NCBI GenBank assembly: GCA_914767715.1
Contig: OU612070.1
Location: 10,619,501-10,683,500, forward strand
Source of the DNA: Membranipora membranacea
Lineage: Eukaryota > Bryozoa > Gymnolaemata > Cheilostomatida > Membraniporidae
Direction: 5' to 3'
Length of the DNA: 64,000 nucleotides
Shown here: piece by piece, positions 1 to 11,328 of the stretch
Numbering within the stretch: position 1 is the stretch's first letter
How the letters are laid out: each line of letters opens with the position of its first letter
The notes under the pieces: generated by a model
Told to the model about the DNA's origin: nothing
Databases searched by the model: none
The model's input: only the letters and a program-made list of their open reading frames with translations
Position numbers and translations under genes: made by a program

Positions 1-2344
1 CATCGGCCTCTTAGAGTCTTTGGCGACGAGTGGTCTACAAAAGAGTGTTGACTGGTAAGAACAAATATCTATCTGGAGTTTGGCGTAGTGACTTTCATTT
101 AAAGCAATAAAGACTTTGAAAAAACTGTATTAGTAGTCAGAAACCAGCCCATTTACATATTTCTATCCAATTTAAAAAAATAACATTCACTGACTTCTTT
201 CAAATTGTAACAAATAGAGCAAATATGTCAGAATTATTGTCCAAAATTTACATTTATTGAATGATATTTTGACTGTTTTGATATACGGTACATGACTCTT
301 TTTTTTCTTTTTTTTTCAATTTTCCTTGCCCTTAGATTTTTCATCATAATCAGTTTAAAAATGGTTGTGGATTTCATTTAGAAATGGCAATAAACAAACT
401 TCGAACTTGCACTGTTTGCAAATTTAACAGAGAAATTATAAAATGTCAAGAAAAAGAAGAATACTTACTCATGTTCTTGTGGCTCCGCCGATCCCATTTT
501 GTCAGCAGAGGGCATAGTTCTGTTATAGTGTTCCAGTTGTTCCGTAGGCTAATTCTATTAAGCTTCCTGCTCACTGCAACTCTGACTCTGTAAAATATGC
601 TTCAGTGGTTGAAGGGTGATACCATAGACAAAACACACATGGGTGACTTGGGCCCACCTGTAATTATAAGTGCTACACAGATGGATGGTGCACATGGAAA
701 TTCGTGAAGTTTGTAGAATAGCTCAAGATTAATTTCCTAAGCTATCTTTAACGCTACCATGAAAGCTATTATCACAACAGCCAATACTTTCATCAGACTG
801 AAATATTGTTACGTTGTAACAGGTCATGTGACCTGCAGGGAGTCATCAAAACAAGCAAATAAACAAAACCGAGAGGAGCTTTTTTTATCCGGCTATATCT
901 CAGGATGTTGCGCGCAACCATCCTCAAAACTTTACAATAATTAAATTGAGACATTGATGGATATAATAATGTGAAAGTAAGAAGGTCACTGACCAATTAG
1001 CCCAGAAGTTATTAGTGAAAAACCATGCAGAGAAGCTCATGGTTATCATCAATATCTAGGTTGAAGGTTGTGTCCATCTAGTGTTTACCACAAATGTGAA
1101 CAAGCAGATTATGTGGTAGCAGAATAATTGGTCCAAGAACTATATTCGTGAGTATCAATCATATTGCAGTATTTTTAGAGATTCCACTATAAAAGGTTGA
1201 TTACAATTATAATTGATCACACCAAATAATAACATAAAATTTTACATGGAAATCCTACAAGATTTTTGTAACAGATTGAATAATGAGAAAATTATTATCT
1301 TAATTGCCATGATCATTCAGTGTAATCAGGACATGGATCAACTAGTTATAAAATAATTGAATGACCAATGTACAATGTCATGTGCAGAAACATACAGGAT
1401 TCATTTTTACTGAAGAGGTTTCTATTTTTTTATTAATCATTTTAATGCGCAATTTAATCTGGCAGAAATAGGAAAGTAGGGGATTAATAAAATGCCCAAA
1501 CATCTATTCATGGAATGACAGAAGGCATTAATAGAATGTTTCAGCTCAGAACCAAACGATGTACGGTACGATTTACAATTCACAATGTACAATGTTTGCG
1601 ATGCTTGATTCTCATAGCATTCTAATACTACACAAGTAACAGTTTCAACATTATATGTCATAGGTTAATTGTGAACATCAAAGATGAAAAATGAGGGGCC
1701 CTCATCTTCAGTTAGTCTTAAATCATCGAATACATATATAAAACTTTTGTTGAAAAATGTTACTGCATAATGTAGGTTGGATAGCTTTTCATAATCCAGA
1801 CCATGCTAATACCAAAGCCTTCCAATTGATATTTTGTCATATCAATGCGAAAAAATTTGTTAGATTAGGATTACCAAGTATTTATAATCTTTGGGATTAC
1901 TGATGTGGAATAATTTTTATACTCCTGTGAGAAACGGACTGGGCCGTGTACACAACAAGGTGTAGTTAGCTTGCTCCGAGTCTACTCTGATGAGCAAGTG
2001 GGCTTTTCTATTTAGTTTTGGGTTCTATTTAGTTTTAGCACTGAAAGCCTTCGCTTGAGTTACGCAATCATTATATAACCCACAGAAGGGTCTCAAAGAT
2101 ACACTGATAAACGATACACTGATATACGATAGGCTGAATACACGATACACTGTTCTGATAAATTCTAATGGTCATCAATGAGCGATATCAATTAATCTCC
2201 TGACAAAAAGTGTTACACGCACAGAGTTTATCTACTCCACTGAATTTAATGCACTAGACGTCGTCTCAAGTTTGAACTTAGATTTAATTCAAGGTTATTA
2301 TAATACACAGTCTATTTAAATCATCACACGTTATATGTATTGCA
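1..2344. other. No recognisable gene (left flank)
   Basis: AT-rich sequence with only short, unconvincing open frames. I see no protein family, RNA gene or clear repeat apart from weak repetition of a cgatacactgat motif around 2095-2155. It may contain introns of the unidentified gene whose possible exons begin at 2345. Confidence 0.4.
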
Positions 2345-3354
2345 GCTTTTGATATCTGTTGATGATCTGGTACATGAAAGCGCCAACAAGGCCCTCTACA
2401 AGTGCGTGAGGTTTTGGATAGCCCTTGAATACACAATTGTGACTACTAAAGAGTCAAGTGGCTGTGATTACCAATTATTTGTGTCAACCAGACAGGTATA
2501 AAATTAACTTGTTTAGCATAAGATTATTTATTTAATTACCCTGACCATTTAATTCGATGGAGACAAAATACATGTATAAAATATTTATATAAGGTTAAAA
2601 TATTAAAAGGTGTTCTAGATAATCTGACCTGACCGTCTCTGCACTCGTATCCTTATTTTTGTGTATCCTTTGTTATATAGAATGTCAGATGAGTGCTGAT
2701 ATAAGCACTGATAGCAAGAATACTGACTCTGTCATCTCATTTTTGCCACGTTCAAACACGTCAGCAACTTTCACCACTCTAGCTTCTTTTCCATGGATCA
2801 AGCATAGTTATTTGTATGTAGTTGGAAGCGTTGGTTTAGATCTCTCAAAAAATTCTAGTAATACTAAGATCCCTGTATATGATTTTATCATGGTAGCGAC
2901 TACACTCAGAGATGGTGATGAAAACATTTTCTGTGGTTGAGTTTCAACGCAGAAAGTTGTTATTGTCGGTTTTTTTGCCATTCCTCCTGTACAGTAATTC
3001 TGTCTGGTATTCATCCTGTTTGATAACGAATCTCAAGAAATATATCAAGGTGGGGCCATGGTCATGTTTAACTTTCCTCCTTCGTGTCTTGCAATATTAT
3101 TAAAGCAATGTCTAAATAACATGTTTAACTTCGAGTTCACTCAGTCAGTATGATCATTAACATCACATCCCTCTACCAAACAAGATGGATGTCCAGGGAA
3201 CACATGAGGAATGCTATGCAACAAAGATCAGTCTCAATGTCAAATTACCAACAAAAATAGTGAAAAGAGCCGTCATCTGCAGTCTTCCCATGAGAACACT
3301 GTCCGCAGAAACTCACATGATTCAAGTTTATCAGTACGATGGATTGATAGACTA
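2345..3354 (+). CDS. Possible 3' exons of an unidentified gene
   Basis: I do not recognise this gene. Three stretches look coding. (1) 2345-2497 follows a TATTGCAG acceptor, is open in one frame only (50 codons, starting LLISVDDLVHESANK) and ends at CAG|GTATAA. (2) 2690 to about 2937 can join it in phase 0 from a GTCAG|ATGAGT acceptor and encodes a Ser/Thr-rich then hydrophobic stretch (SFPWIKHSYLYVVGSVGLDL) until a TGA. (3) 3185-3354 encodes about 56 residues ending MIQVYQYDGLID and a TAA. How segments 2 and 3 join is not resolved. A canonical AATAAA at 3643 lies about 290 nt after the last stop, which fits a 3' UTR. Splicing, product and even the reality of the gene are uncertain; transcript data would settle it. 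Confidence 0.25.
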
Positions 3355-3642
3355 AAGCGGAAACACTACGCTATGTACATTCTTTTGCTTTTAATATTCT
3401 CAGTGATTGAGCTTCTAACCATGGACTTGTTCGCTGCAGCTCCAGCAATCACAAAAACATGTTGACAAGTTGCCTTGTGACGCGCATGTCTTGGCAGAAT
3501 GGAACAGGATCAAACATGTCTGAACATGTATTACCGTAATTATTCAGACATACTGTGAATGTTCTACGGTAAAGAAGATTGATAATGCTTGCAGGACTGA
3601 TACAATCGTTTTTTTATGTACATGAGTTTCATTGATATTGAA

Positions 3643-3648
3643 AATAAA
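3643..3648 (+). promoter_or_regulatory. Candidate polyadenylation signal
   Basis: AATAAA followed by a T/G-containing stretch, about 290 nt downstream of the TAA at 3352-3354. It is a plausible 3' end of the unidentified gene. Confidence 0.35.
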
Positions 3649-3944
3649 GTTGTATGACAAAACACTTGATTGAAGATCTGATATTATATTGTTCAAAAGC
3701 TGGTATTCATTGTTTTAATAGTACTGGTGTATGCTTTAAAAATTGTCACCCTGACACTCCAGTGGTCAGTTGATAAAATTTGATGGATCGGTGATAAAAT
3801 ACACAGTATGGCTGTTTGTTGAGATATTCCATCAGTATTTAACTTTGTGTCAATAATAGCAACGAATCTGGCATCTTTTACGTTTTGCATTGATTGACGT
3901 CCAGGAAAAACATCTGAAAACTCAGGCAAGCTGTTTTATAAATG

Positions 3945-4140
3945 TTTTACAGTGGCCTTATAACCAGTGGCCTTTTGACCAGTGGCCTTATGACCTGTGG
4001 CCTTATGACCTGTGGCCTTATGACCAGTGGCCTTTTGGCCAGTGGCTTTATGACCAGTGGTCTTTTGGTCGGTGGCTTTATGGCCGGTGGCTTTTTGGCC
4101 AGTGGCTTTTTGGTCAGGGGTTTTTTGGCAGTGGCCTTTT
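3945..4140. repeat. 15-bp minisatellite
   Basis: About 13 degenerate copies of a 15-bp unit (ccagtggccttttga and variants). Because the period is divisible by three and the unit lacks stops in several frames, long open frames run through it on both strands, for example repeated (Y/F)(D/G)QWP pentads on the plus strand. These frames are a by-product of the repeat and not evidence for a protein. Confidence 0.85.
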
Positions 4141-7100
4141 GGGTGATCACCATGCATTCCTATAACCATAATATATTGCCATGTGCTTGCTGCAATGTAG
4201 CGCCATTCCATCCAAGAATGAGAAAGAAAACATTAACGGCATGGCATGAGAGAGCAGGGGGTCCATGGTGGACGGTTAGGGGCAGCCACTCCCGTACCAC
4301 GGCTGGTGCCTTAAGGCAGGAAACTGGGTCAGCCGTCACCATAGTCCCTGGACTATCTAGCTGTTCCCATGCTTTTTATATTATATTTTTTTATCTCTTT
4401 CAATTAATTACAAGCGTCTTTCTTTATATCCGCCCTTTTTTAGCAGAATAATAAAAATGAAAAAATACCCCGAAAAAGTTTAAAAAATGGTATGCTCCCC
4501 AGATATGTTGCCAACCCCGAAAAGGTTGGTCATGCACACCTAATCCTCCATGTAACTACGACCATTAGTTATCCCAGATAGATCAACGCTGCAAATTGTG
4601 GTTTAAATCGTCAACTGAAAGTCCTACAAACATGGGCATGACAAAAGTAAGTGGTTTGTTTGTACTGGCATAGGAAAAACGGTATCACAAAAGCTATTTG
4701 CTGCATTTTTGAGTGTTTTATATAAAGCCAGACTGTTGTCTTATTGTCACATTATAAATGATCCATTGTTGCTGCAACTACCTGATTTGAGGAGAGGCAA
4801 CTTCTCAGTCCTAATCAGACAACTGGTAGGATCTCTGTGTAAAGGTGGTCTGTAGGAGAACAAGTTAGTTTACTCTGTGAATGTCGAGGAATACCTGAAA
4901 AGCTGAGTCTCGATACGCCACTTTTGCAAAAGCACTCTGCTGTATATGACCCGCCGAGGTGAATGACTCGACATGAACGTGAAACTAGGACATTACACAG
5001 TCATGTTTGCCATGGTCCCAATCTTGTTAATCTTGTTAATTGTTAATCTCCTCTGCTTTAACTTTCATATTTTGCACATTTTAGTATATACATCTAAATT
5101 GGTTTGGTCTTCAAATGACTATCATTATCATCACATCTATTTTTATGAACTATTTATACTGATCAGTATAGAGAACAGTGGATTTTGCTCTGTATGATCA
5201 GTAACAACTTGCAGTTACAATTTACCAGTTGCCTGGGGCGCCACAGTGGTAACTCAGTAATAAAATATCTGCCAACAAAAAACAATTTTAATGGGAATGC
5301 TCTGCTTCAAGGATCCAGAGATAATCAGGTCATTGACCTCAAGCGGATAGCTAATAAAAGTACTTTTACTGAAGGAATACCCCGTAGTGTGCTTAAGCCT
5401 TTAATCTTATCTGAGCTCTGTGATTGTAGATGTCACGTTCATCACTTTATGATCTGCCACTGCTACCGCAGAGGGAACAAACTTGTTCTAGGTCTGTAGG
5501 GGTTGTTGAGTGCAAACAGGGTGAGATCAGTTGAGTATGATCAGATGATCAACGCTAGGGTCTCCTAAGATTTGTCATTGACTAACATAGCACACTAGTC
5601 CTCAAGAATGTTACACAACCTCACTGAAGTTGGTTAACTTTAACTTGTTTGCCTCATTTTTCAGAGTTGTGTACCCCTTTCCGAGGAAGTTAGGAGCGTC
5701 CTCCTAAGTCTCAGTTAGAAGTTACTGTACTAACGGGCTCCACTATGAGTCTGCTACTGATTCCTGTATATCTTAGGAATTTGTATTGATCCGTCATGAA
5801 TTTAGTTTAATCAATAGTAACTTTGAATCACATTTCAAGGCCTCTAATTGCGCAAAATGTAATACTGTAGAAATGAGTACTGGATTGATGCCAATTTATT
5901 TAGTTGAAAGACTTGGATGAAGTATATTTGAGGATGACAATTCAGTGTATCTATTGCCTCCATACCATCATGATATATCCATGCATATCAGCAACTTTCA
6001 GGCAATATTAACCGAAATTCATCGACAAAAACTCGATAAGCTTAATTCAGTGAAAGTTTCCAGTTACTAGACTCGATATTTGACGGCTGATGCCCCATAA
6101 GAAAGACAATTACCTAATGATTTTATTTTACTGCAGTATGTTATGTGGTTAAGCACATTAAATGTTTTTTTACATTTTATACATTCGGAATTTGAAAAGA
6201 GAAAACTCAAACAAATTTAATTTGGCTTATATTGTCAAAGTTATCTCTATCAATTACCTGAGTGTTGGGTCTAAATAAAACTCACGTTCATTTATAGTCT
6301 CAATCTCCTGTGAAACCGTCTGAGTAACCATGATGTTGCCAGTTTTTTTTTCCGGTATCAGTACAGGTCTACGGACTGGATCCTGATGGGGCACAGAAGC
6401 ATTTGAGGTCGGATGCTCTTCCTGACACCACTGTGACCCACCCTCAGTGACTTATATGGTTTTCTCGTTATCTCCCCCTACATTTTTTATATTTGATGCA
6501 GAAACCATCACAAATTGATTGAAAGTTATTGTCCAGGCTTGGTGGTTGAATTACTATTTAATCCACGAAATGAAAGCAAAAAATCATGAATTTCATAAAA
6601 AATGATGAAATGTTGGCAAAAAATTATCTTTTAACCAGATGACTCAATTAAAATGCACTTCTACATATGCTAGAAGCGTCAAATTTTTTTGCTAACCACA
6701 TTATGACGATATCAATATATGAATCATTTTGGGTCACTCTATCGGTATTTCCCTTCATTTAATGCAGCATTTCTTAAAATTTATTCTCAGTTTTCTCATA
6801 TAAACTTTTGATGCAAGCTGACATGGTACATTTATCCTCTATTGTATAGAACTAGGCACAGCATATAAAGGATTCCTTTGTTTACCAATGACCCAGGAAT
6901 CGAACATGGGACCTCTCTACTGAAAGTCCCATGCCTTATCCATTGCGCTATGGCGTATTGTTGGGTCTAAATCTAATCCATGACCTATTTAAAATTTCAA
7001 CCACAAGTAGAAGCTGCATGACCATTCTAACTAACTTCAGTTTCACTCACAAGGTACGCCAAAAATGTCTAGTTAATTCCAGTTAGAGCACATGTTAACA

Positions 7101-8044
7101 CATAGTAAGTGAAAGTCACAGGTTGTTAACTCTTCTAGAACTACCTGTTGTTAGCTGCTTCTAGAACCCCTTATCTTGGGACATAAAACGGGTGTTTGCA
7201 AAAATTATTGATTTATTATGATTATGATCTATGATTTAAGATTTATTATAAATTATGATTTCAAGCGCCATGCATATTTATCCTGAGTATCAATTTCTCT
7301 GGGTATAAATAATATTCACTATGTTTAAAAATGCTGACTAAATATTGAGAGCGCCGATAGCTTCATGATAGGTCGCTAAAAAAACACAACCGCCGATCTC
7401 CAGCATGTAGGGTCAATACTTCTTCAAACAGTACAAGTGATGGTTTCTAAGAAGTTAAATATGGGTCTTAGGTTACAATTGGTTTCACAATTACAGTCTT
7501 GCCTAGCCTGCCTTGACAAGCCCTGTTTGGGGGGAGGGGGTTGTCTTGCCATCCCATTTATGTGAGAACCTTATGTGAGTATAAAATTAGATGGTGGTAA
7601 ATGGGGTGCATAGAGAGAAAATTTCAAACAAATTTATTCCCAGGTAACCTGATCAGAACAGGGAGAATTCTCCCTGATCAGAAGCAGAGAAGTTTGTAAA
7701 AAGCTGTTCTATCTCAGTGTTCTCAACGGTGTTATAAATCAGGACAGGCTAACTCCTAAATACCCAGTAATTTCAATCTAAAAAGTTCTTACAAGTGTTT
7801 AATTTTTATTTGTGCTTAGCACTTTCATCCTCCGCAGGTGCGCTCCGTCAAGTTCAGCACAAGAAATCTTCGCCCATCCTGTAGTTTTTGTAGCGCCATC
7901 ATTTTTAAATTATGCAATGGAATCTATAGCACTGTAAAATAGTTTAACTTTTCAATTTCATCATTCATTTTCCTACCAAATCATTCTGCTGATCAGGCTC
8001 ATAAAGAACAACATTTTACATTGTTTCATTTATTATATTTACAG
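4141..8044. other. Non-genic stretch
   Basis: No convincing exon, and no trace of the first four exons expected for the SLC16 pseudogene that begins at 8045. Contents noted: a tRNA-like/SINE fragment near 6890 and a short palindrome (CTGATCAG..CTGATCAG) near 7650-7682. The sequence at about 5235-5340 has weak resemblance to a tRNA-derived SINE head, but I could not support it further. Confidence 0.4.
6885..6957 (-). repeat. tRNA-derived SINE or tRNA pseudogene fragment
   Basis: On the minus strand there is an A-box-like TAGCGCAATGG, then 43 nt later a B-box-like TGTTCGATTCC, the spacing of an RNA polymerase III tRNA promoter. Between them is a strong CATGGGAC...GTCCCATG pairing. The acceptor arm does not pair properly and one T-stem pair is broken, so I read this as a tRNA-derived SINE head or a decayed tRNA gene. 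No functional anticodon is assigned. Confidence 0.35.
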
Positions 8045-10861
8045 GTGGTGTTGCGTTGCAGTTGATTGTGTTGGCTTTGTTATTCCACCCCATGTCATTT
8101 ATTACGAAACTGTCGCTGCTCGGAAAACAAAAGAGCTGGTGTGTTCAATAAATGAAGACCAAAAGCATCCATACTTGCAATCTCTGGTCAGTCAAAATCA
8201 TCATCTTTCGCTTCAATGTCTCGATCTGCTGTGATTGAATAGTTATATATTTCTTAGCTAGTCAGGAGCTGTCTTAGTTGGTTAATTTATCAGTATTTGA
8301 AAACTACCTTGTATTGCATTTTAGTATTATATTCACGGAAGATGTTACTATTTCTTTTCTTCAAATACAAATGTTGAAGTTACCATGCCAATAAGCAATA
8401 ACCAGTCCTTGACATTATAAAACTAACCAATTGGAGACTTTTTTTGAAACTGTGTGAAACTGTGTGTAGCCTAAGGACCAAAACTTGTGATTGAATTATT
8501 TGCTGATTATTTAAACATTATCCCCTCACAGTAGATGATTATCATTTAACCGAGTTGAGATTTGTTCACTGTGGTTTAGTTGCAGATTGATGAGGATCTA
8601 TGTCAGCGCGGTGCATCTGTTGGGGCTGCCAATTAGTTGAGCTTGCCTCCGTTTGATGACGCCCTGTCTTACTTGTCCTCTTCTCATAACCCTATGAGCA
8701 CATCACCACAGCTCAGACAGAGCTCTAAGCACTCTCTCTCTCTCAGTCTATCAGTGCTGGAGCTAGCTAGTATAAAAGAAGTGAACAGAGGGGCTTCTGG
8801 GATTCTGTTTGCATTCAATATCAAGAGATCAAATGTAAACAAAACAAAGTTTTTGACGGCTAACAACAGCCAGAAGGATAGGGTTGAATCGAAATCAGAT
8901 AAGCAGCATGGGAGTTTTAACTGGAGGTTGGCTGCAAACCCTCGCAGCTTGATACTATGATTAGCGATAGTGGTGTACTGCTCTGGTGTGGCTGTGACCT
9001 ATCAATGCCTACTGTCACTAGGCAAGGCATCTGGTAAATATATGTTTGTGTAGGTTTATTTTGTGATTGTCTTCTCCATCTACAAGAAAAGATAAGTCTC
9101 AAGTTTGTCAATCGTAAAATATTATAATAGATAACAATTAATAAATAGATGTCTGACTGATTTAGTTGAACGCCACAATATATCTACCCAATGTATCATC
9201 AGGTGGAGCGTTGATCAAAGCATCATTATTTCTGATAAAGTGCAATTCTTGTTAATAAACTTTCTTATTTTCAAGGCCTTCCGGATGCTTGTATTTTGAC
9301 TACTATGTATCCACATCACACGAGCTTGATAAAATTTTAATAGACTAGAGGGGAGCGACTTCAAATAAAGTAAAAATTACAAAAAATTACTATTTCGACT
9401 CTAAATTTTTTCCTCCTGACAGGAGTGGGTAAGCCTGTTCCATGTCAAAAGTTTTGACATACCCTACCTATAAGAAGAAAATCCTACAGATTAAAATTCA
9501 GCGCCCTGTCAAAGTTTTCAATAATTTATTTGTTTTAATATTACTACTGTGATTCTGGTATGTACTTGATCGGGTTTATTCTATTTGCCTTCATTCAGAA
9601 TTGCCCTGGGCCCCTTACTTATAATAACCAGTAAAGGGGGACGCGATCTCAAATGTCGGTAAACATGAGCAACCTTGATCTAGGTATATCAAGAAATGAT
9701 TTACATCCATTTTGCATAACACCTGAGGTGTAACAGTGACGTCGCCTAATATTTTAGGTATCACCATGATGGTGGTTGGTTTGACCAGCATAGATACCTC
9801 CGTGTACAGTCTTATACCGATAGCCTCCGGAGAGCTGTTAGAAATAGAGAATATGCCAAGTGCCGTGTCAATTAACTGGTTCTCTGAGGGAATAGGCAAC
9901 ATTCAGTGCAGGTGAGCGGGTCTGCTTAGATTTGGGTTCGGGTTTCGACATTATAAGTACAAAATAATTTGCTAATAATAAGTTGACACCCGTTTAATCT
10001 TGTCTATTTAAGCAGCTACTTTTATTGAAGCTTATAGGGTTTTTCAATATAGCATTCTATAGATTCAAGTTAAATGATTTATCCTGTGAACTTTAAATCA
10101 TATCTGTTTCAACAGGGAGTTCGGTCCCAAACTCCCTGGTTTCAATTTGTCGTCACCCGGAGTTGCTCGCTCTCTCTCTCTGCTTGTAAAAAAATAGTGA
10201 AGTTGCCTTGGTTGCAAAAATAAGGTTGAAAAAGAAGGTTAAAAAATAATATTATTAATATAGATGCACATGTGTCTCAAAAAACAGTCTTTTCCCCAGG
10301 CCATACGATATTTAAGGTGTCTGAGCCGGCCTGCGGGGCATCGTTCTGGTAATCATGTATAAAATGTTCATTGTCTGTGTATATCTGCATTACTCGATTC
10401 TTAGTGTGATTGTCAACTAAGATCAAACTTGATCTAGGTTTGCTGATTCAGTTACTAGCTCTCATTATAGTCTAATGTAGAATGAAATTATAAACTTGAT
10501 GCAAGGTTGATTTTTATATTATCATTCATGATCCAGACAGACAAACATCGTGGGATCTTGCTTGCGAAGCTTTACAATGTAAACACTCACAAAGTCTGAC
10601 CGAGCATCAAGAATTGTCTATTTTCTGATTTAAATGCTATTGTTAGCTATTTACGAATTTATTTCTTTTTGTATCGTGGGAGGAGTTTGCGACACGTTTC
10701 ACACCTGGGAAGCAGTATTCTTCTACATTAGTATTTGTTTTATCAGTAGCAGTTTAATAATGTTTACCATGGAGTTCCATTTCTTCTTGATCAACAAACA
10801 AAAATCCTCGCTGACAGCTGACACGTCTTCAGTGTCAGATAGAGATGATCCTGACTTTTAA
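8045..10861 (+). pseudogene. SLC16-like (monocarboxylate transporter) pseudogene
   Basis: A broken paralogue of the two intact SLC16-like genes downstream. The exon-5 equivalent (from 8045; GGVALQLIVLALL, then HPMS) loses the frame right after HPMS, where the intact copies read RPMSYYE. The exon-6 equivalent (8586-9033) aligns through GASVGA, the loop motif LELASIKE, FNWRLAANP and TYQCLLSLGKASG, but has two in-frame stops (TAG after GAAN, TGA after RSLIL). The exon-7 equivalent, which carries the key TM8 acidic/Arg pair, is missing. Exon 8 (9758 to about 9911) keeps IPIASGELL but its end is eroded. The last exon (about 10679-10861) is nearly intact, with TWEAVFFYI, a TAA and an ATTAAA signal at 10885, although its acceptor AG is gone. 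Exons 1-4 were not found. It was probably a third member of the tandem array that died. Confidence 0.88.
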
Positions 10862-10884
10862 GCAATTTTATATGCGATTTGAAA

Positions 10885-10890
10885 ATTAAA
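10885..10890 (+). promoter_or_regulatory. Poly(A) signal relic of the pseudogene
   Basis: ATTAAA 24 nt after the TAA of the pseudogene's last exon. Confidence 0.3.
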
Positions 10891-11257
10891 TGCCATTTTA
10901 CTCAAGCGAATCTTTTAGGTGTAATTGTCTCATGCTTACCATCCATACTTCAACAAGCCAGTGACTTAAATTTATGTCAACATAGATTAAGGTGTTAGTA
11001 ATTGCAGTAATGACCTATTGTTTTATTTAATTACTCCTTCCATGATAGCTTGTCCCTAAGTCATCGCGCCTCAACAGCTACAGTTCTTCCCCACCCCCCC
11101 CCCCTCCATCCACGGACTACTGCAGGGCCTAAATTAGCTCTGACATTAAAGTTTGGAACATCTGCTGGTCAATGGTGTACGTTTTTAAAACAGTTATTTA
11201 TTTTGATTAACCAATGACAATAATGATAATGATCAACCTGAATGTAAGACATGGTAA

Positions 11258-11328
11258 GGAGTGTTCTGTATTTTCGAGAGAAGACTTCTGTTGCCGAAGA
11301 ATTACAGTACCGTGTCTACGTATGTTTA
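11258..11328. repeat. Direct repeat flanking the LINE (left copy)
   Basis: A 71-bp sequence containing TTCTGTTGCCGAAGAATT that recurs at 14075-14145 with about nine mismatches. It sits directly outside the (TTA)n tail of the minus-strand LINE, where a target-site duplication should be. Confidence 0.75.

Noticed and set aside
2935-2991. In-frame TGA followed by more open frame, suggesting a selenocysteine codon
   Set aside because: The continuation is only 18 codons and no SECIS-like structure is apparent; an intron or chance is simpler.
3890-4451. Long open frames on both strands with repeated Trp-Pro or Gly-Leu peptides
   Set aside because: They follow from a 15-bp minisatellite without stops; several frames are open at once and none has exon signals.
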